NCBI RefSeq assembly: GCF_003807585.1
Contig: NZ_RMBX01000001.1
Location: 772,806-836,805, forward strand
Source: Chitinophaga barathri
GTDB lineage: Bacteria; Bacteroidota; Bacteroidia; Chitinophagales; Chitinophagaceae
Reading direction: 5' to 3'
Length of the DNA stretch: 64,000 nucleotides
The notes under the pieces are model-generated. The model made no database searches. It was not told the DNA's origin and worked only from the letters and a program-made list of their open reading frames with translations. The position numbers were made by a program, and so were the translations under genes. This document shows positions 27,634 to 35,412 of the stretch, piece by piece; the first letter of the stretch is position 1; each line of letters begins with the position of its first letter.

Positions 27634-28965
27634 TTAAAACCAGCTGCCGATCCATTTACCCACGCTGCTGCCGGCGATGCCGCCGATGACGCCTCCTACC
27701 ACGCCACCCACGATGATCCCTACCGGTCCTCCCAGCGCACCTACCGCTGCACCTATCTTAGCGCCCACCAATGCCCCGCCGAGCGCCCCAATGGCCCCGC
27801 CGGTGGCTTCTTTGGTCTTTTCTCCGAAATGCCCTTCTTCCTGGTAGGCGGAGTAAACATTATATCCTTCCATCACGATACCTACCACAATGGCGCCACG
27901 ACCCACTACCTTGCCCACTTTACTGACCGTGGACGCATTCCGCACCAGGAAATCGTTCGCGGCACTCACCGCCTTGTTCCCCTGTATGCTGGCGGAAATG
28001 CCGTTGATGGCATTCGCCGCTCTGGAGCCGCCCCGCACCACGTTCGCCGGTTCCAGGTTCACTTTGTTGCCCACCTTGCCGTTCCGGTCCACGTCGTGGT
28101 AAGATATCTTCCCATCGGGCTCCACGCCTGCCGCCAGTCTTTTCAGGCTCGGATCGTTTGTATTTACTTTATCAAGCACACGGGCCGCATCATCCGGGGG
28201 CAGGGATTGCTGCACCCTGCTGGTCCCTGTTGCCTGGCCGTTGGCCAGCCAGCGATTGCCGAGCTGCTTACCGCTGCCTTTGGTGTTCGCCAGCTTGGGT
28301 TTACCGCCACGGGTAGCGAACTTTCCATCAGTAACAATATCCGTGGTGCCTTTTACGTCCTTCGCTCCCAAATCCAGGCCGTTCTGGCCCGTACCCATGT
28401 CTGTGGAGTTGATCACGTAACCTTTTGCCTTCAGGTCCATTCTCACCCGTTCTTCTCCGTACACGCGTTTAAAGTCTCCTTTGCTCGCGGCAATCTCGTC
28501 TATTGTCTTACCTCTAAAATATTCATTTTCTATGTCTTTTAGCGTTTTGGCGCCTTCTGCAAAATTCTCCCCAAGATACATGCCACCATTGTTCATCCCA
28601 AAGCCCAGACCTGTAAGTGCCGCAGCGCCCGGTCCGCCGCCGGAGGGCGCATCAAAATCCACTTTCACCTTCCCCCCCTGTTTGCAGAGCAAGCAGGCGT
28701 CTTCGAATACCAGTTTATACCCGTTCACTTTTACGCCCTCGTTACATTTGTCCCAATAAATGGGGTCCGGCTTGCAGGAACCGCCCGTGACGGAGCAGGA
28801 ACCCATCGGGAAGATATTTTCGCCCGGCACCATATCCATTTCGCTGGCGAGATTTTCTCCATAGATACGTGTATTGTTGTGATGGGTCACCATCAGGCGC
28901 GATGGGGCGCTGCCTTTGTCGCAGGTAAGCCAGCTGTTTGCGGGAATATATTTTTTTGAGCCCAT
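27634..28965 (-). CDS. T6SS effector: PAAR-like (DUF4280) tip fused to PoNe-like nuclease
   Basis: The protein has 443 residues and no signal peptide. Residues 1-105 are a DUF4280 PAAR-like domain with paired cysteines (C15, C57, C64, C74, C91, C94) that would sharpen the VgrG spike. Residues about 140-300 resemble the PoNe DNase fold (PD-(D/E)xK). The G-L-D motif has D198 and the acid-x-Lys pair is D213-G-K215, followed by KGSGKQLGNRWL, the conserved GKQ segment. Residues 388-435 are a glycine zipper (GAIGALGGALVGAKIGAAVG and on) that could insert in a membrane. A PoNi-like gene follows, supporting the call. Asp instead of the usual Glu and the internal nuclease position are unusual. Confidence 0.72.
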   Translation of the reverse strand: MGSKKYIPANSWLTCDKGSAPSRLMVTHHNNTRIYGENLASEMDMVPGENIFPMGSCSVTGGSCKPDPIYWDKCNEGVKVNGYKLVFEDACLLCKQGGKVKVDFDAPSGGGPGAAALTGLGFGMNNGGMYLGENFAEGAKTLKDIENEYFRGKTIDEIAASKGDFKRVYGEERVRMDLKAKGYVINSTDMGTGQNGLDLGAKDVKGTTDIVTDGKFATRGGKPKLANTKGSGKQLGNRWLANGQATGTSRVQQSLPPDDAARVLDKVNTNDPSLKRLAAGVEPDGKISYHDVDRNGKVGNKVNLEPANVVRGGSRAANAINGISASIQGNKAVSAANDFLVRNASTVSKVGKVVGRGAIVVGIVMEGYNVYSAYQEEGHFGEKTKEATGGAIGALGGALVGAKIGAAVGALGGPVGIIVGGVVGGVIGGIAGSSVGKWIGSWF

Positions 28966-28984
28966 GTTTTACAAATTTTGATCT

Positions 28985-29884
28985 TCAGGCTGCGGCTTCC
29001 GCCTGGAATAATTTTTCCGGTTGAAGCGTTTCTTTTTCCGGCACCTGTGCCAGCGTATGCGCGGCCGTAATGCTGTACCAGTCAGAGACTTTAGTTTCCA
29101 GGAACAGCTCCGCCTGTGTGAGCCAGTGTCCGGCGTTATAATGAAAATTTTCTTCCATGGCCACTTCCAGCGCCGCGCTGATATTAAATACCCCGGTAAG
29201 GTCTTTCAGCATCCGGGCAAAAGCTTTCCTGTCAAACTGCGTCGTGTCCAGCGTCGCATTGTTCACCAGGCTGTAGCGGTGATGATGCAGCGCATATTCT
29301 TCCTCCCAGCGGGATTCCAATTGCAGCGTCAGGTCCACCGTACCGAAATACTGCCTGAGCACATAGGGTTTTATTTCCCTTGGTTTCTTTTCCGCGTAAT
29401 TGTCCTGGAAAAAGAAACGCCAGGCGCTATACCCCTCAAAAGCCTGCATAAAACGCTGTTTGTCCTTCAGCAGCTTCCCGGTCTCCGCGATCATGTTGTC
29501 CGCGCTTTCTTTCAGATGTTTATATTTTTTCTGCATCCGGGCGGCGAAAAAATCCGTCCATCGCTGGTGCAGCGTGGCAAAATTCCGGATATCCTTTAGC
29601 CTGCCGTTATTATCCAGCACCAATACCAGCGGCGATTGCAGCTCATCCATATCCGCAGCCCATTCATGGATCTGTATAGTACCCTGCATCTGCTGGGCAG
29701 TAAGCGTGTATTCCAGCACCAGCTCTTCATCATCCCTTTCCAATACCTGCAATTTCACCAGTTTGTGCTGTACAAACTGCATCACATGCGATCCTATCGC
29801 CGTTCTGTTGGCGCTGGTGATGTGATAATACACATACGATCCCGGCGAAGGCCTGTCAAGGTTGAACTGCATACTATTTAACAT
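28985..29884 (-). CDS. Unknown protein between vgrG and effector, candidate T6SS adaptor
   Basis: The protein has 299 residues; the family is not recognised. It has no signal peptide or membrane segment. Residues 1-110 look beta-rich (SYVYYHITSANRTAIGS, ELVLEYTLTAQQMQG) and residues 110-270 helical and highly charged. It overlaps the end of vgrG by 7 bp if the first ATG is used, or starts 5 bp after it if the second ATG (29872) is used; either way it is translationally coupled. A gene at this place, between a VgrG and its PAAR-type cargo, is often an adaptor or chaperone that loads the effector. This role is inference from position. Confidence 0.5.
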   Translation of the reverse strand: MLNSMQFNLDRPSPGSYVYYHITSANRTAIGSHVMQFVQHKLVKLQVLERDDEELVLEYTLTAQQMQGTIQIHEWAADMDELQSPLVLVLDNNGRLKDIRNFATLHQRWTDFFAARMQKKYKHLKESADNMIAETGKLLKDKQRFMQAFEGYSAWRFFFQDNYAEKKPREIKPYVLRQYFGTVDLTLQLESRWEEEYALHHHRYSLVNNATLDTTQFDRKAFARMLKDLTGVFNISAALEVAMEENFHYNAGHWLTQAELFLETKVSDWYSITAAHTLAQVPEKETLQPEKLFQAEAAA

Positions 29885-31698
29885 TGGTTGATCTCCACCT
29901 CGTTTGCAATGATATTGGCCATGGTACCTCCATGAGCGGTGAATTTTTCGGTGGCGGTAAAAGTCATCTCTTTGGAATCGAGTTTACACATCCCGGCGGC
30001 GGAATTGATCTCCACGTTTTTGGCGGTAGCGGTAAGAGAAATACTTTCCGTATCCGCTGTGCCGGAAATGCTCTTTTTAGCACTCATGGCAATCGTACCC
30101 TCGCCCCCGCCCTGTTCACCGGGCTGTGCGTTGATCGTGATGCTGTTACTGGAGTTCACAATAAAATCTTTTGTATTGATCGTGAACTTCTGCGGCGCGT
30201 CCAGCGTGATGGAACCGTCTCCATGCATGGTGAGCACATTGCCGCTGGGGTCCTTCACTACTACGCTGCCCTTGCTGTCATCCAGCGTCACGGTGGAGCC
30301 GCTGCGTGTGCTCAGGCTCTTCACGGCATTGGAAGCCCCGCCGCCGCTGCCGCTGTTTCCATGATATACGCTACCCATCACAATCGGACGGGCGATATTA
30401 CCTTCTTCAAAAGCCACTACCACCTGGTCACCTTTTTCAGGCACAAAGGTGAAGCCCCTGTTTTTGCTCACTTTTTCGGAGCTGCCCGCATTCGGCGACA
30501 CTACCCGCAACCATTCGCTGACGTCGTTGCAGTTACACTCCCATTTGAATTTCACCTTCACGCGGCCCTGCCCTTTCGGATCTTCGTTATCTTCCACTAT
30601 GGCCAGCTGCATGTCCGCGAGCGGCTTGTCATATTCTTTTACGGGTATACGCTCGGAATCTGCCAGGATCGCTTCAAACGTGTGGTAATAATGCCCGACG
30701 CCGTCAAGATGATGGTAGATGCCTGTTACCAGGAACCGGCCCAGCTGCTGAACCGTGAAGCTGAGCGCTTCTTTTACGCTCATGCTCACATCCACGATCT
30801 TTCCCAGGCCTACCTCCGGATTGTCTCCACTGGCTGTAACCTGCAACAGATCCGCCATGTGAGCCTTTTCCTCATTTTCCACGTAGGTATCTATTTCTTT
30901 TTTGGAATCGATGCGCACCTGCAGCGGCTGGGAGTAGGTTTTACTATAAAGCTCATTGGAAGCGTTCACAGCGTGCGCGAGATCCGGCTGGCCACCGGGA
31001 GCGGCTTTTGCTTCGGACTTGAACAGCTGGTCTTCTTTGGGATTGTATGCGAACTTGCGGCTTTTCAGCGGCGCCACCTGCATGGCGTATTGCAGGCTGT
31101 GCAGGTCGCGGCCGTACACCAGTTTCACTTCCTTCTGTTCATCCGGCTTGCCGAAATGAAGTTTTACGCCGTCGTAATAAAACCATTCATGGTATTCTGC
31201 CGAAAGACGGTTGAGGAATTCGTAGTCGCTCTCGCGATACTGAATGAGGTAATCCACGGGTTCTTTGCGGGAGGGGTTGAGCTGGATATTCAGATCATTT
31301 TTCGGCGCGTCTTCCGTGGCTTTCCGGATCACCGACGTGAGGTCTTTATTGAGATAAGAGCCCAGGTCAGGCCCGCGGTCTATGAGTATGCTGGGGCTAT
31401 ACCCGCTCACGATCAGCGTGCCGTGGTATCCATGGCTCTGCGAAAGCTCCACGCGGGTCACTTTACCGGTGAAGAGCTGTTCCTGCCCTGCCACCTGGCC
31501 GAACTGCACGGTAATGCTTTTGCCCATAAAGCTGCGCGATTTGTCCAGCGAAATAATGCCGGGCGCGCCCATTTCATCGTGATTGAAGCGCAGCTCAAAA
31601 TAGTGATGCGCATTAAAACGCTGCTCCAGCGTAAAAGATGAAAAATGAAGGATAGGTGTATCCTCTATATTGATCTGTACATTCAGTTTTCCTTCCAT
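29878..31698 (-). CDS. tssI: T6SS spike protein VgrG (TssI)
   Basis: A 606-residue spike trimer subunit. A gp27-like domain occupies about 1-370 (late-control-like YRESDYEFLNRLSAEYHEWFYYDG), then the OB-fold (about 380-460; GRVKVKFKWEC, FTFVPEKGDQVVVAFEEGN, RPIVMGSVYHGNSG), then the gp5-like triple beta-helix with SKGSVVVKDPSGN, TMHGDGSI and later repeats to the end. No extra C-terminal effector domain is present. It is expected to cap the Hcp tube and carry the PAAR-like effector encoded two genes downstream. Confidence 0.95.
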   Translation of the reverse strand: MEGKLNVQINIEDTPILHFSSFTLEQRFNAHHYFELRFNHDEMGAPGIISLDKSRSFMGKSITVQFGQVAGQEQLFTGKVTRVELSQSHGYHGTLIVSGYSPSILIDRGPDLGSYLNKDLTSVIRKATEDAPKNDLNIQLNPSRKEPVDYLIQYRESDYEFLNRLSAEYHEWFYYDGVKLHFGKPDEQKEVKLVYGRDLHSLQYAMQVAPLKSRKFAYNPKEDQLFKSEAKAAPGGQPDLAHAVNASNELYSKTYSQPLQVRIDSKKEIDTYVENEEKAHMADLLQVTASGDNPEVGLGKIVDVSMSVKEALSFTVQQLGRFLVTGIYHHLDGVGHYYHTFEAILADSERIPVKEYDKPLADMQLAIVEDNEDPKGQGRVKVKFKWECNCNDVSEWLRVVSPNAGSSEKVSKNRGFTFVPEKGDQVVVAFEEGNIARPIVMGSVYHGNSGSGGGASNAVKSLSTRSGSTVTLDDSKGSVVVKDPSGNVLTMHGDGSITLDAPQKFTINTKDFIVNSSNSITINAQPGEQGGGEGTIAMSAKKSISGTADTESISLTATAKNVEINSAAGMCKLDSKEMTFTATEKFTAHGGTMANIIANEVEINQC

Positions 31699-31728
31699 CG
31701 GTTAACTCTTTAGCTTGATTGTAATAGA

Positions 31729-32553
31729 TCAGCCTTTCACAGGCCATTTGGCATAGTAGCCGATCACCTTGTACTGGCCTTTTACACGGCCGAACACAAA
31801 GGCGAAATAATTTTCAGCGGTCCCGTTTTTCTCCGGGTACTGCATATACACTTCATACATTTTTGTAGCCCGGTCCGTACATTTCCGCAACAGCTTGTAA
31901 TAATCTTCCGGGCTCCGGGCATCAATTTCAGACAGCTCACCTTCTTTTGCATCCGGCAGCAGGCGGAGCACGTCCCGGTTAAAAATATTTTCGCGGTAGC
32001 TGTTGAATTCCTGCCGGCTGACTTTCCCTCCTTCCTTATCCACGGCCATATCACGGAGGTCCTGGTTCGTCCATTGCTGCGCGGTCTGAAGCGGGAAATA
32101 CAACATATTCACCAACTGCCCGGGGTTATTCTGCCGCACTGCCTTCTGGAAAACAGCAAAAAAACTGCGGAACTGCTGCTCTTCGGGGTCTGAAGACGGC
32201 AGCTTTACGGTCGCCGTTTTTGAAGGTGATTGCTGTCCAGCGGCAGATGGTACGGATACACTGCCTGTGGGGGACGATGTGGCGGCGGAGTTTGCAGGCT
32301 GCCTGCCTGATGGAACAACCGTGTTTGCCGCTGGTTGTAATCCGGTGGGAGAATCTCCAACGCCCTGTGCGGCCGTAGCCGAAACTGCGCTGCCCGCGCC
32401 TGATGCAGGTGCTGCTGCTACGTTTGCAGCAGGCGTATCCGTTACTCCGGAGGCCGCCCCATTACGCTGCGTACCACGGGAATTGTGACAAGCCTGCGTG
32501 CCCGTAAAAAGGCAACAGCATAAAAATGTGATGTATATCCGGTATGGCATCAT
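31729..32553 (-). CDS. Lipoprotein with Ala/Ser/Pro linker, candidate immunity protein
   Basis: The protein has 274 residues from the ATG at 32553; a TTG in frame six bases upstream is less likely. A lipoprotein signal ends near TQAC (about residue 22), followed by about 85 residues of low-complexity Ala/Ser/Pro/Gly linker. A globular domain follows at about 125-274 (EEQQFRSFFAVFQKAV, NYFAFVFGRVKGQYKVIGYYAKWPV). It would sit lipid-anchored in the periplasm. It begins 2 bp after the stop codon of the lysozyme-like gene, so a role as periplasmic immunity protein against that enzyme is likely, though inferred. I do not recognise the C-terminal domain. Confidence 0.6.
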   Translation of the reverse strand: MMPYRIYITFLCCCLFTGTQACHNSRGTQRNGAASGVTDTPAANVAAAPASGAGSAVSATAAQGVGDSPTGLQPAANTVVPSGRQPANSAATSSPTGSVSVPSAAGQQSPSKTATVKLPSSDPEEQQFRSFFAVFQKAVRQNNPGQLVNMLYFPLQTAQQWTNQDLRDMAVDKEGGKVSRQEFNSYRENIFNRDVLRLLPDAKEGELSEIDARSPEDYYKLLRKCTDRATKMYEVYMQYPEKNGTAENYFAFVFGRVKGQYKVIGYYAKWPVKG

Positions 32554-32555
32554 AT

Positions 32556-33479
32556 TCAAAACCTTGGAATATAGATCAACCCTCTTTCTTCCATCCTTTT
32601 CAGGATCACGGCGGCGCCCATCTGCTGGGAAACCGCCTCCGCATCATACTTCCCGTCCTTCACATACTTCCCTTTGGTATAGTGACCAGAAAAGCTCCAG
32701 AGATAGGGCGTATTGATCTTTTTATACTTAAAATATCCGAAACCGTTGTAAGCCTCCAGTTTCCGCAGGATAAACGGCAGTATCCACTGCCGAACCTTGT
32801 CGAAGTTCATATACCGCAGTGCATCCACAGCGCTCTCTTCAAAAGAAAACGGTGGCGGATGCCCCACCTTCGGCCTTCCTGACGGAACCTGCACAGTGTA
32901 ACCCGTCAGCGGGTCACCGTTGTGAAGGTGTTTACTGAAATTAAAACTGCATTCCAGGTAATGCACACAGGCAATAAAAAACCATGGAATACGTCCTGAT
33001 GTAAGCGACAGGAAATCCGGCATCGCATCGCTGAAACCCAGTGCGAAGGGATTGTTTCTTCCCGCGAATGATCCTGTACCGAAAAGCCCCGGCAGCCGGA
33101 ACGGCTTAAAAGTCACATCAGGCACCTGTACATCTTCCGCCTGCATAATGCCCCGGGCGTACCGCAGCGGCTGAAACACCGGCGCATTCCCGGTAAGCGC
33201 GGCCCCGGGCAATCCATAGTTCATGGTCGGGCCCTGTACCAGGCGTGATACCTGTTCGTAACGAACCCGGTTTGCCAGTACTTTCTCATCGATCACTTTA
33301 TCCACCTGCGCCAGCTTTTCAGCGGTGATCACACAGGTATCAAACAGGTTAAGATATTCAAGGTCCGAAGGGGAAGACGGTACATCCGTCTTTGCCCTGG
33401 ATTTCTTTTTTATCTTGGGCCTGGCTTTGGGTTGAACAGTGGTTGAAATATGTTTTTTCTTCTTCATTGTTCCACGCAT
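32556..33479 (-). CDS. Lysozyme-like peptidoglycan hydrolase, probable T6SS effector
   Basis: The protein has 307 residues, or 303 from the second ATG at 33467. The N-terminus is Lys-rich and has no signal peptide. Residues about 160-300 match the lysozyme family seen in phages and cyanobacteria (COG5526-type): PWFFIACVHYLECSFNF with the putative catalytic E176, HLHNGDPLTGYTVQVPSGRP, EESAVDAL, EAYNGFGYFKYK, TPYLWSFSGHYTKGKYV. It would cut the glycan strands of the wall. A signal-less muralytic enzyme placed between hcp and vgrG and followed by a lipoprotein gene fits a T6SS effector with periplasmic immunity. Confidence 0.75.
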   Translation of the reverse strand: MRGTMKKKKHISTTVQPKARPKIKKKSRAKTDVPSSPSDLEYLNLFDTCVITAEKLAQVDKVIDEKVLANRVRYEQVSRLVQGPTMNYGLPGAALTGNAPVFQPLRYARGIMQAEDVQVPDVTFKPFRLPGLFGTGSFAGRNNPFALGFSDAMPDFLSLTSGRIPWFFIACVHYLECSFNFSKHLHNGDPLTGYTVQVPSGRPKVGHPPPFSFEESAVDALRYMNFDKVRQWILPFILRKLEAYNGFGYFKYKKINTPYLWSFSGHYTKGKYVKDGKYDAEAVSQQMGAAVILKRMEERGLIYIPRF

Positions 33480-33679
33480 TATTCCGCTTCTTCATTATTT
33501 CCTGTAACTACTTCCTGCAACCGGATACCCCGGACGTCAGAACATCCATCCCGCTTCCGGATAACGAAAACAGCCCCGTTACCTCCGATGACAAATTTCC
33601 GTCCGTCACCCGGTACAGCAACAAAGGGTGTGCTGCCCGCGTGGGGCAACACACCGCAGATAAGTGTTACAGGTTGTGA
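33480..33679. other. Non-coding interval between hcp2 and lysozyme genes
   Basis: The 200-bp stretch holds an imperfect hairpin at 33627-33654 (GGTGTGCTGCCC against GGGCAACACACC). It might attenuate transcription after the abundant hcp messages, but no T-run follows. I see no promoter. Confidence 0.35.
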
Positions 33680-34072
33680 CTATTTCGGCCAGTCGTTCAC
33701 GTGCTCCGCATTACCCAGTTTGAGGCTTTGCGCGGAGATCACGAAACTGAGCGTCATCGGATGGTTGCCCACCACATTGATGCCTTCATTATACTGGATG
33801 ATGTAACCGTTGCTGAAAAACAGCTCTTTCATTTTAGCGTCTTCATCGGTCTTTTTCACTATCACTTTACCGGAGAAGGGCTTAAACTGGCTGTTCACCA
33901 TAGACTCGATCACGGATGTATCTTCTGTGGATTCCAGCTCAACATGAATAGTTCCTCCGTAAACACCGGATGACGGGCGGCCTTTGGCGTCCACATCGCG
34001 GTTGAGTGAAAAGCTGCATTGTATTACATCATATTCCTTGCTGCCCAGTTGCAGCGTCGCTTTAAATGCCAT
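33680..34072 (-). CDS. tssD: T6SS tube protein Hcp (TssD), second copy
   Basis: A 130-residue ring-forming protein, close to the usual T6SSiii Hcp length. It shares long identical stretches with the upstream copy (KGRPSSGVYGGTI, MVNSQFKPFSG, KLGNAEHVNDWP) but differs in loops (KVIVKKTDEDAKMKELFFSNGY). Hexamers stack into the inner tube and may carry small effectors in the lumen. It lies 126 bp after the first copy. Confidence 0.92.
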   Translation of the reverse strand: MAFKATLQLGSKEYDVIQCSFSLNRDVDAKGRPSSGVYGGTIHVELESTEDTSVIESMVNSQFKPFSGKVIVKKTDEDAKMKELFFSNGYIIQYNEGINVVGNHPMTLSFVISAQSLKLGNAEHVNDWPK

Positions 34073-34198
34073 AGTGTTTCAAAATTTAATACTGCTGAAA
34101 AAATTGGTTCACCGGCCTTTATACACGACCAGGCATCACATACAATGATGTGAACGCGGACACGTATAGATAGGGCTTCGGGAAAATTCGTGGGAGGA

Positions 34199-34600
34199 CT
34201 AGGCTTTTGCGTCCGGCCAATCGTTCACATGTTCTGCATTGCCCAGCTTCATCTTGCGGGCGGAGATCGTGAACTTGAGCTTCATCGGATCAGAACCGAT
34301 CACGTTGATGCCTTCCGTGTATTTGACGATGTAAGCACCTTCAAATGTCACTTCTTTCATCTTGGCGTCTTCTTCTGTCTTTTTGATGAGCACAGCGCCG
34401 GAGAATGGTTTGAACTGGCTGTTCACCATCGCTTCGATGATGGACGTGTCTTCAGTGGATTCCACTTCCACGTCAATAGTGCCGCCGTAAACGCCTGAGG
34501 ATGGGCGGCCTTTGTGGTCAACATCCCTGTTGAGGGTGTAGCTGCAGCTCAGTACGTCGTACTGCTTACCTGCCATGTTTAATCTTGCATTGAATGCCAT
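34199..34600 (-). CDS. tssD: T6SS tube protein Hcp (TssD), first copy
   Basis: A 133-residue Hcp of the Bacteroidota T6SSiii type, with MAFNARLNMAGKQYDVLSCSY and RDVDHKGRPSSGVYGGTI. It is the first of two tandem copies. The 196-bp gap upstream (34601-34796) is AT-rich and likely holds its promoter, although no clean TAnnTTTG is visible there on the minus strand. Confidence 0.93.
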   Translation of the reverse strand: MAFNARLNMAGKQYDVLSCSYTLNRDVDHKGRPSSGVYGGTIDVEVESTEDTSIIEAMVNSQFKPFSGAVLIKKTEEDAKMKEVTFEGAYIVKYTEGINVIGSDPMKLKFTISARKMKLGNAEHVNDWPDAKA

Positions 34601-34796
34601 GTTAATTAATATTTATAGGTCAACGAAAAAAATAAATATGGTTACGATAGTTACTGTTGATGGTTTCCTTATGGTTCCGTTTCTATGGCAAAGTTTGAGC
34701 TACAATTCAGGAGGTTCTTCTGAGTTTCAAACAATATATCTGTTGACTAAAAATAAAACTAATATTCTATTGCAAGGGTTTCCGGGATGTTAAATT

Positions 34797-35366
34797 TTAC
34801 ATGAATTTCTGGCCGAACGCATGCATCTTCCCTATCCATTTTTTTGCATAATCGTTCTCCGGCGAGTGTACATACCCGATCGTGCATGTACGCACCGGCA
34901 TGATCCTGCAACGCTCCATCACATTACGTTTGATGGAATGATAGGTAGGCTGCTTCGTCAACTGCCATTCCCCCCAGCTTTCTTCGTCCAGCACGGATAC
35001 AATTCGCGCAGACTTTCCGGGATACCATCCCGGGCCAGTGAAATGACCAGCCACCACACCTTGTGGCGGCAGAAAAAGACGGTCAAAAAAACCGGACAGC
35101 TTTGCGGGTATGGAATCATGATTCACCGTGCAGAAAAGTACCAGGTGCGTTGCCCAGCGTACCTTTTCCAGCGCAGACTGCAAGTCGGGCTCCAGCGGGG
35201 TGATCTGGTTGGAGAATTGTTTATTGCTGTTGAACTTAAGGTCCATTATATACAATTCCTTTACCATCGCACCCGCTTCCTCCGCACCCTGCCGGTACGC
35301 CTTTGCAAATTCATGGTTGATACCTGCCTTATCCGTATCGCCGTGTAAAATTAACAGTTGCTTCAT
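34797..35366 (-). CDS. Flavodoxin-fold NAD(P)H oxidoreductase-like protein
   Basis: A 189-residue protein of the flavodoxin-like quinone/FMN reductase superfamily. A first beta strand and phosphate loop (LLILHGDTDKAG) is followed by helices, HLVLFCTVNHDSIPAKLSGFFDRLFLPP with the conserved flavin-site segment, and a C-terminal GYVHSPENDYAKKWIGKM. The usual SxxS/T phosphate-binding loop is altered. It is inserted between the sheath genes and hcp and has its own promoter, so it may be an independent gene rather than part of the secretion machine. Cytoplasmic redox work is expected; the substrate is unknown. Confidence 0.75.
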   Translation of the reverse strand: MKQLLILHGDTDKAGINHEFAKAYRQGAEEAGAMVKELYIMDLKFNSNKQFSNQITPLEPDLQSALEKVRWATHLVLFCTVNHDSIPAKLSGFFDRLFLPPQGVVAGHFTGPGWYPGKSARIVSVLDEESWGEWQLTKQPTYHSIKRNVMERCRIMPVRTCTIGYVHSPENDYAKKWIGKMHAFGQKFM

Positions 35367-35377
35367 GTTATACCTTG

Positions 35378-35407
35378 CAAATATAACATTCAGCCGTTCA
35401 TATCAAA
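35378..35407 (-). promoter_or_regulatory. Promoter of the flavodoxin-like gene
   Basis: On the minus strand TTTG (35407-35404), an 18-bp spacer and TATATTTG (35385-35378) match the consensus closely. The start codon is only 12 bp further on, so the mRNA leader would be about 5 nt, nearly leaderless. Confidence 0.7.
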
Positions 35408-35412
35408 ACAGG

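Noticed and set aside
29884..31641. A 585-codon open frame antisense to vgrG
   Set aside because: The opposite strand encodes an unmistakable VgrG; the antisense product is His/Phe-rich and has no domain.
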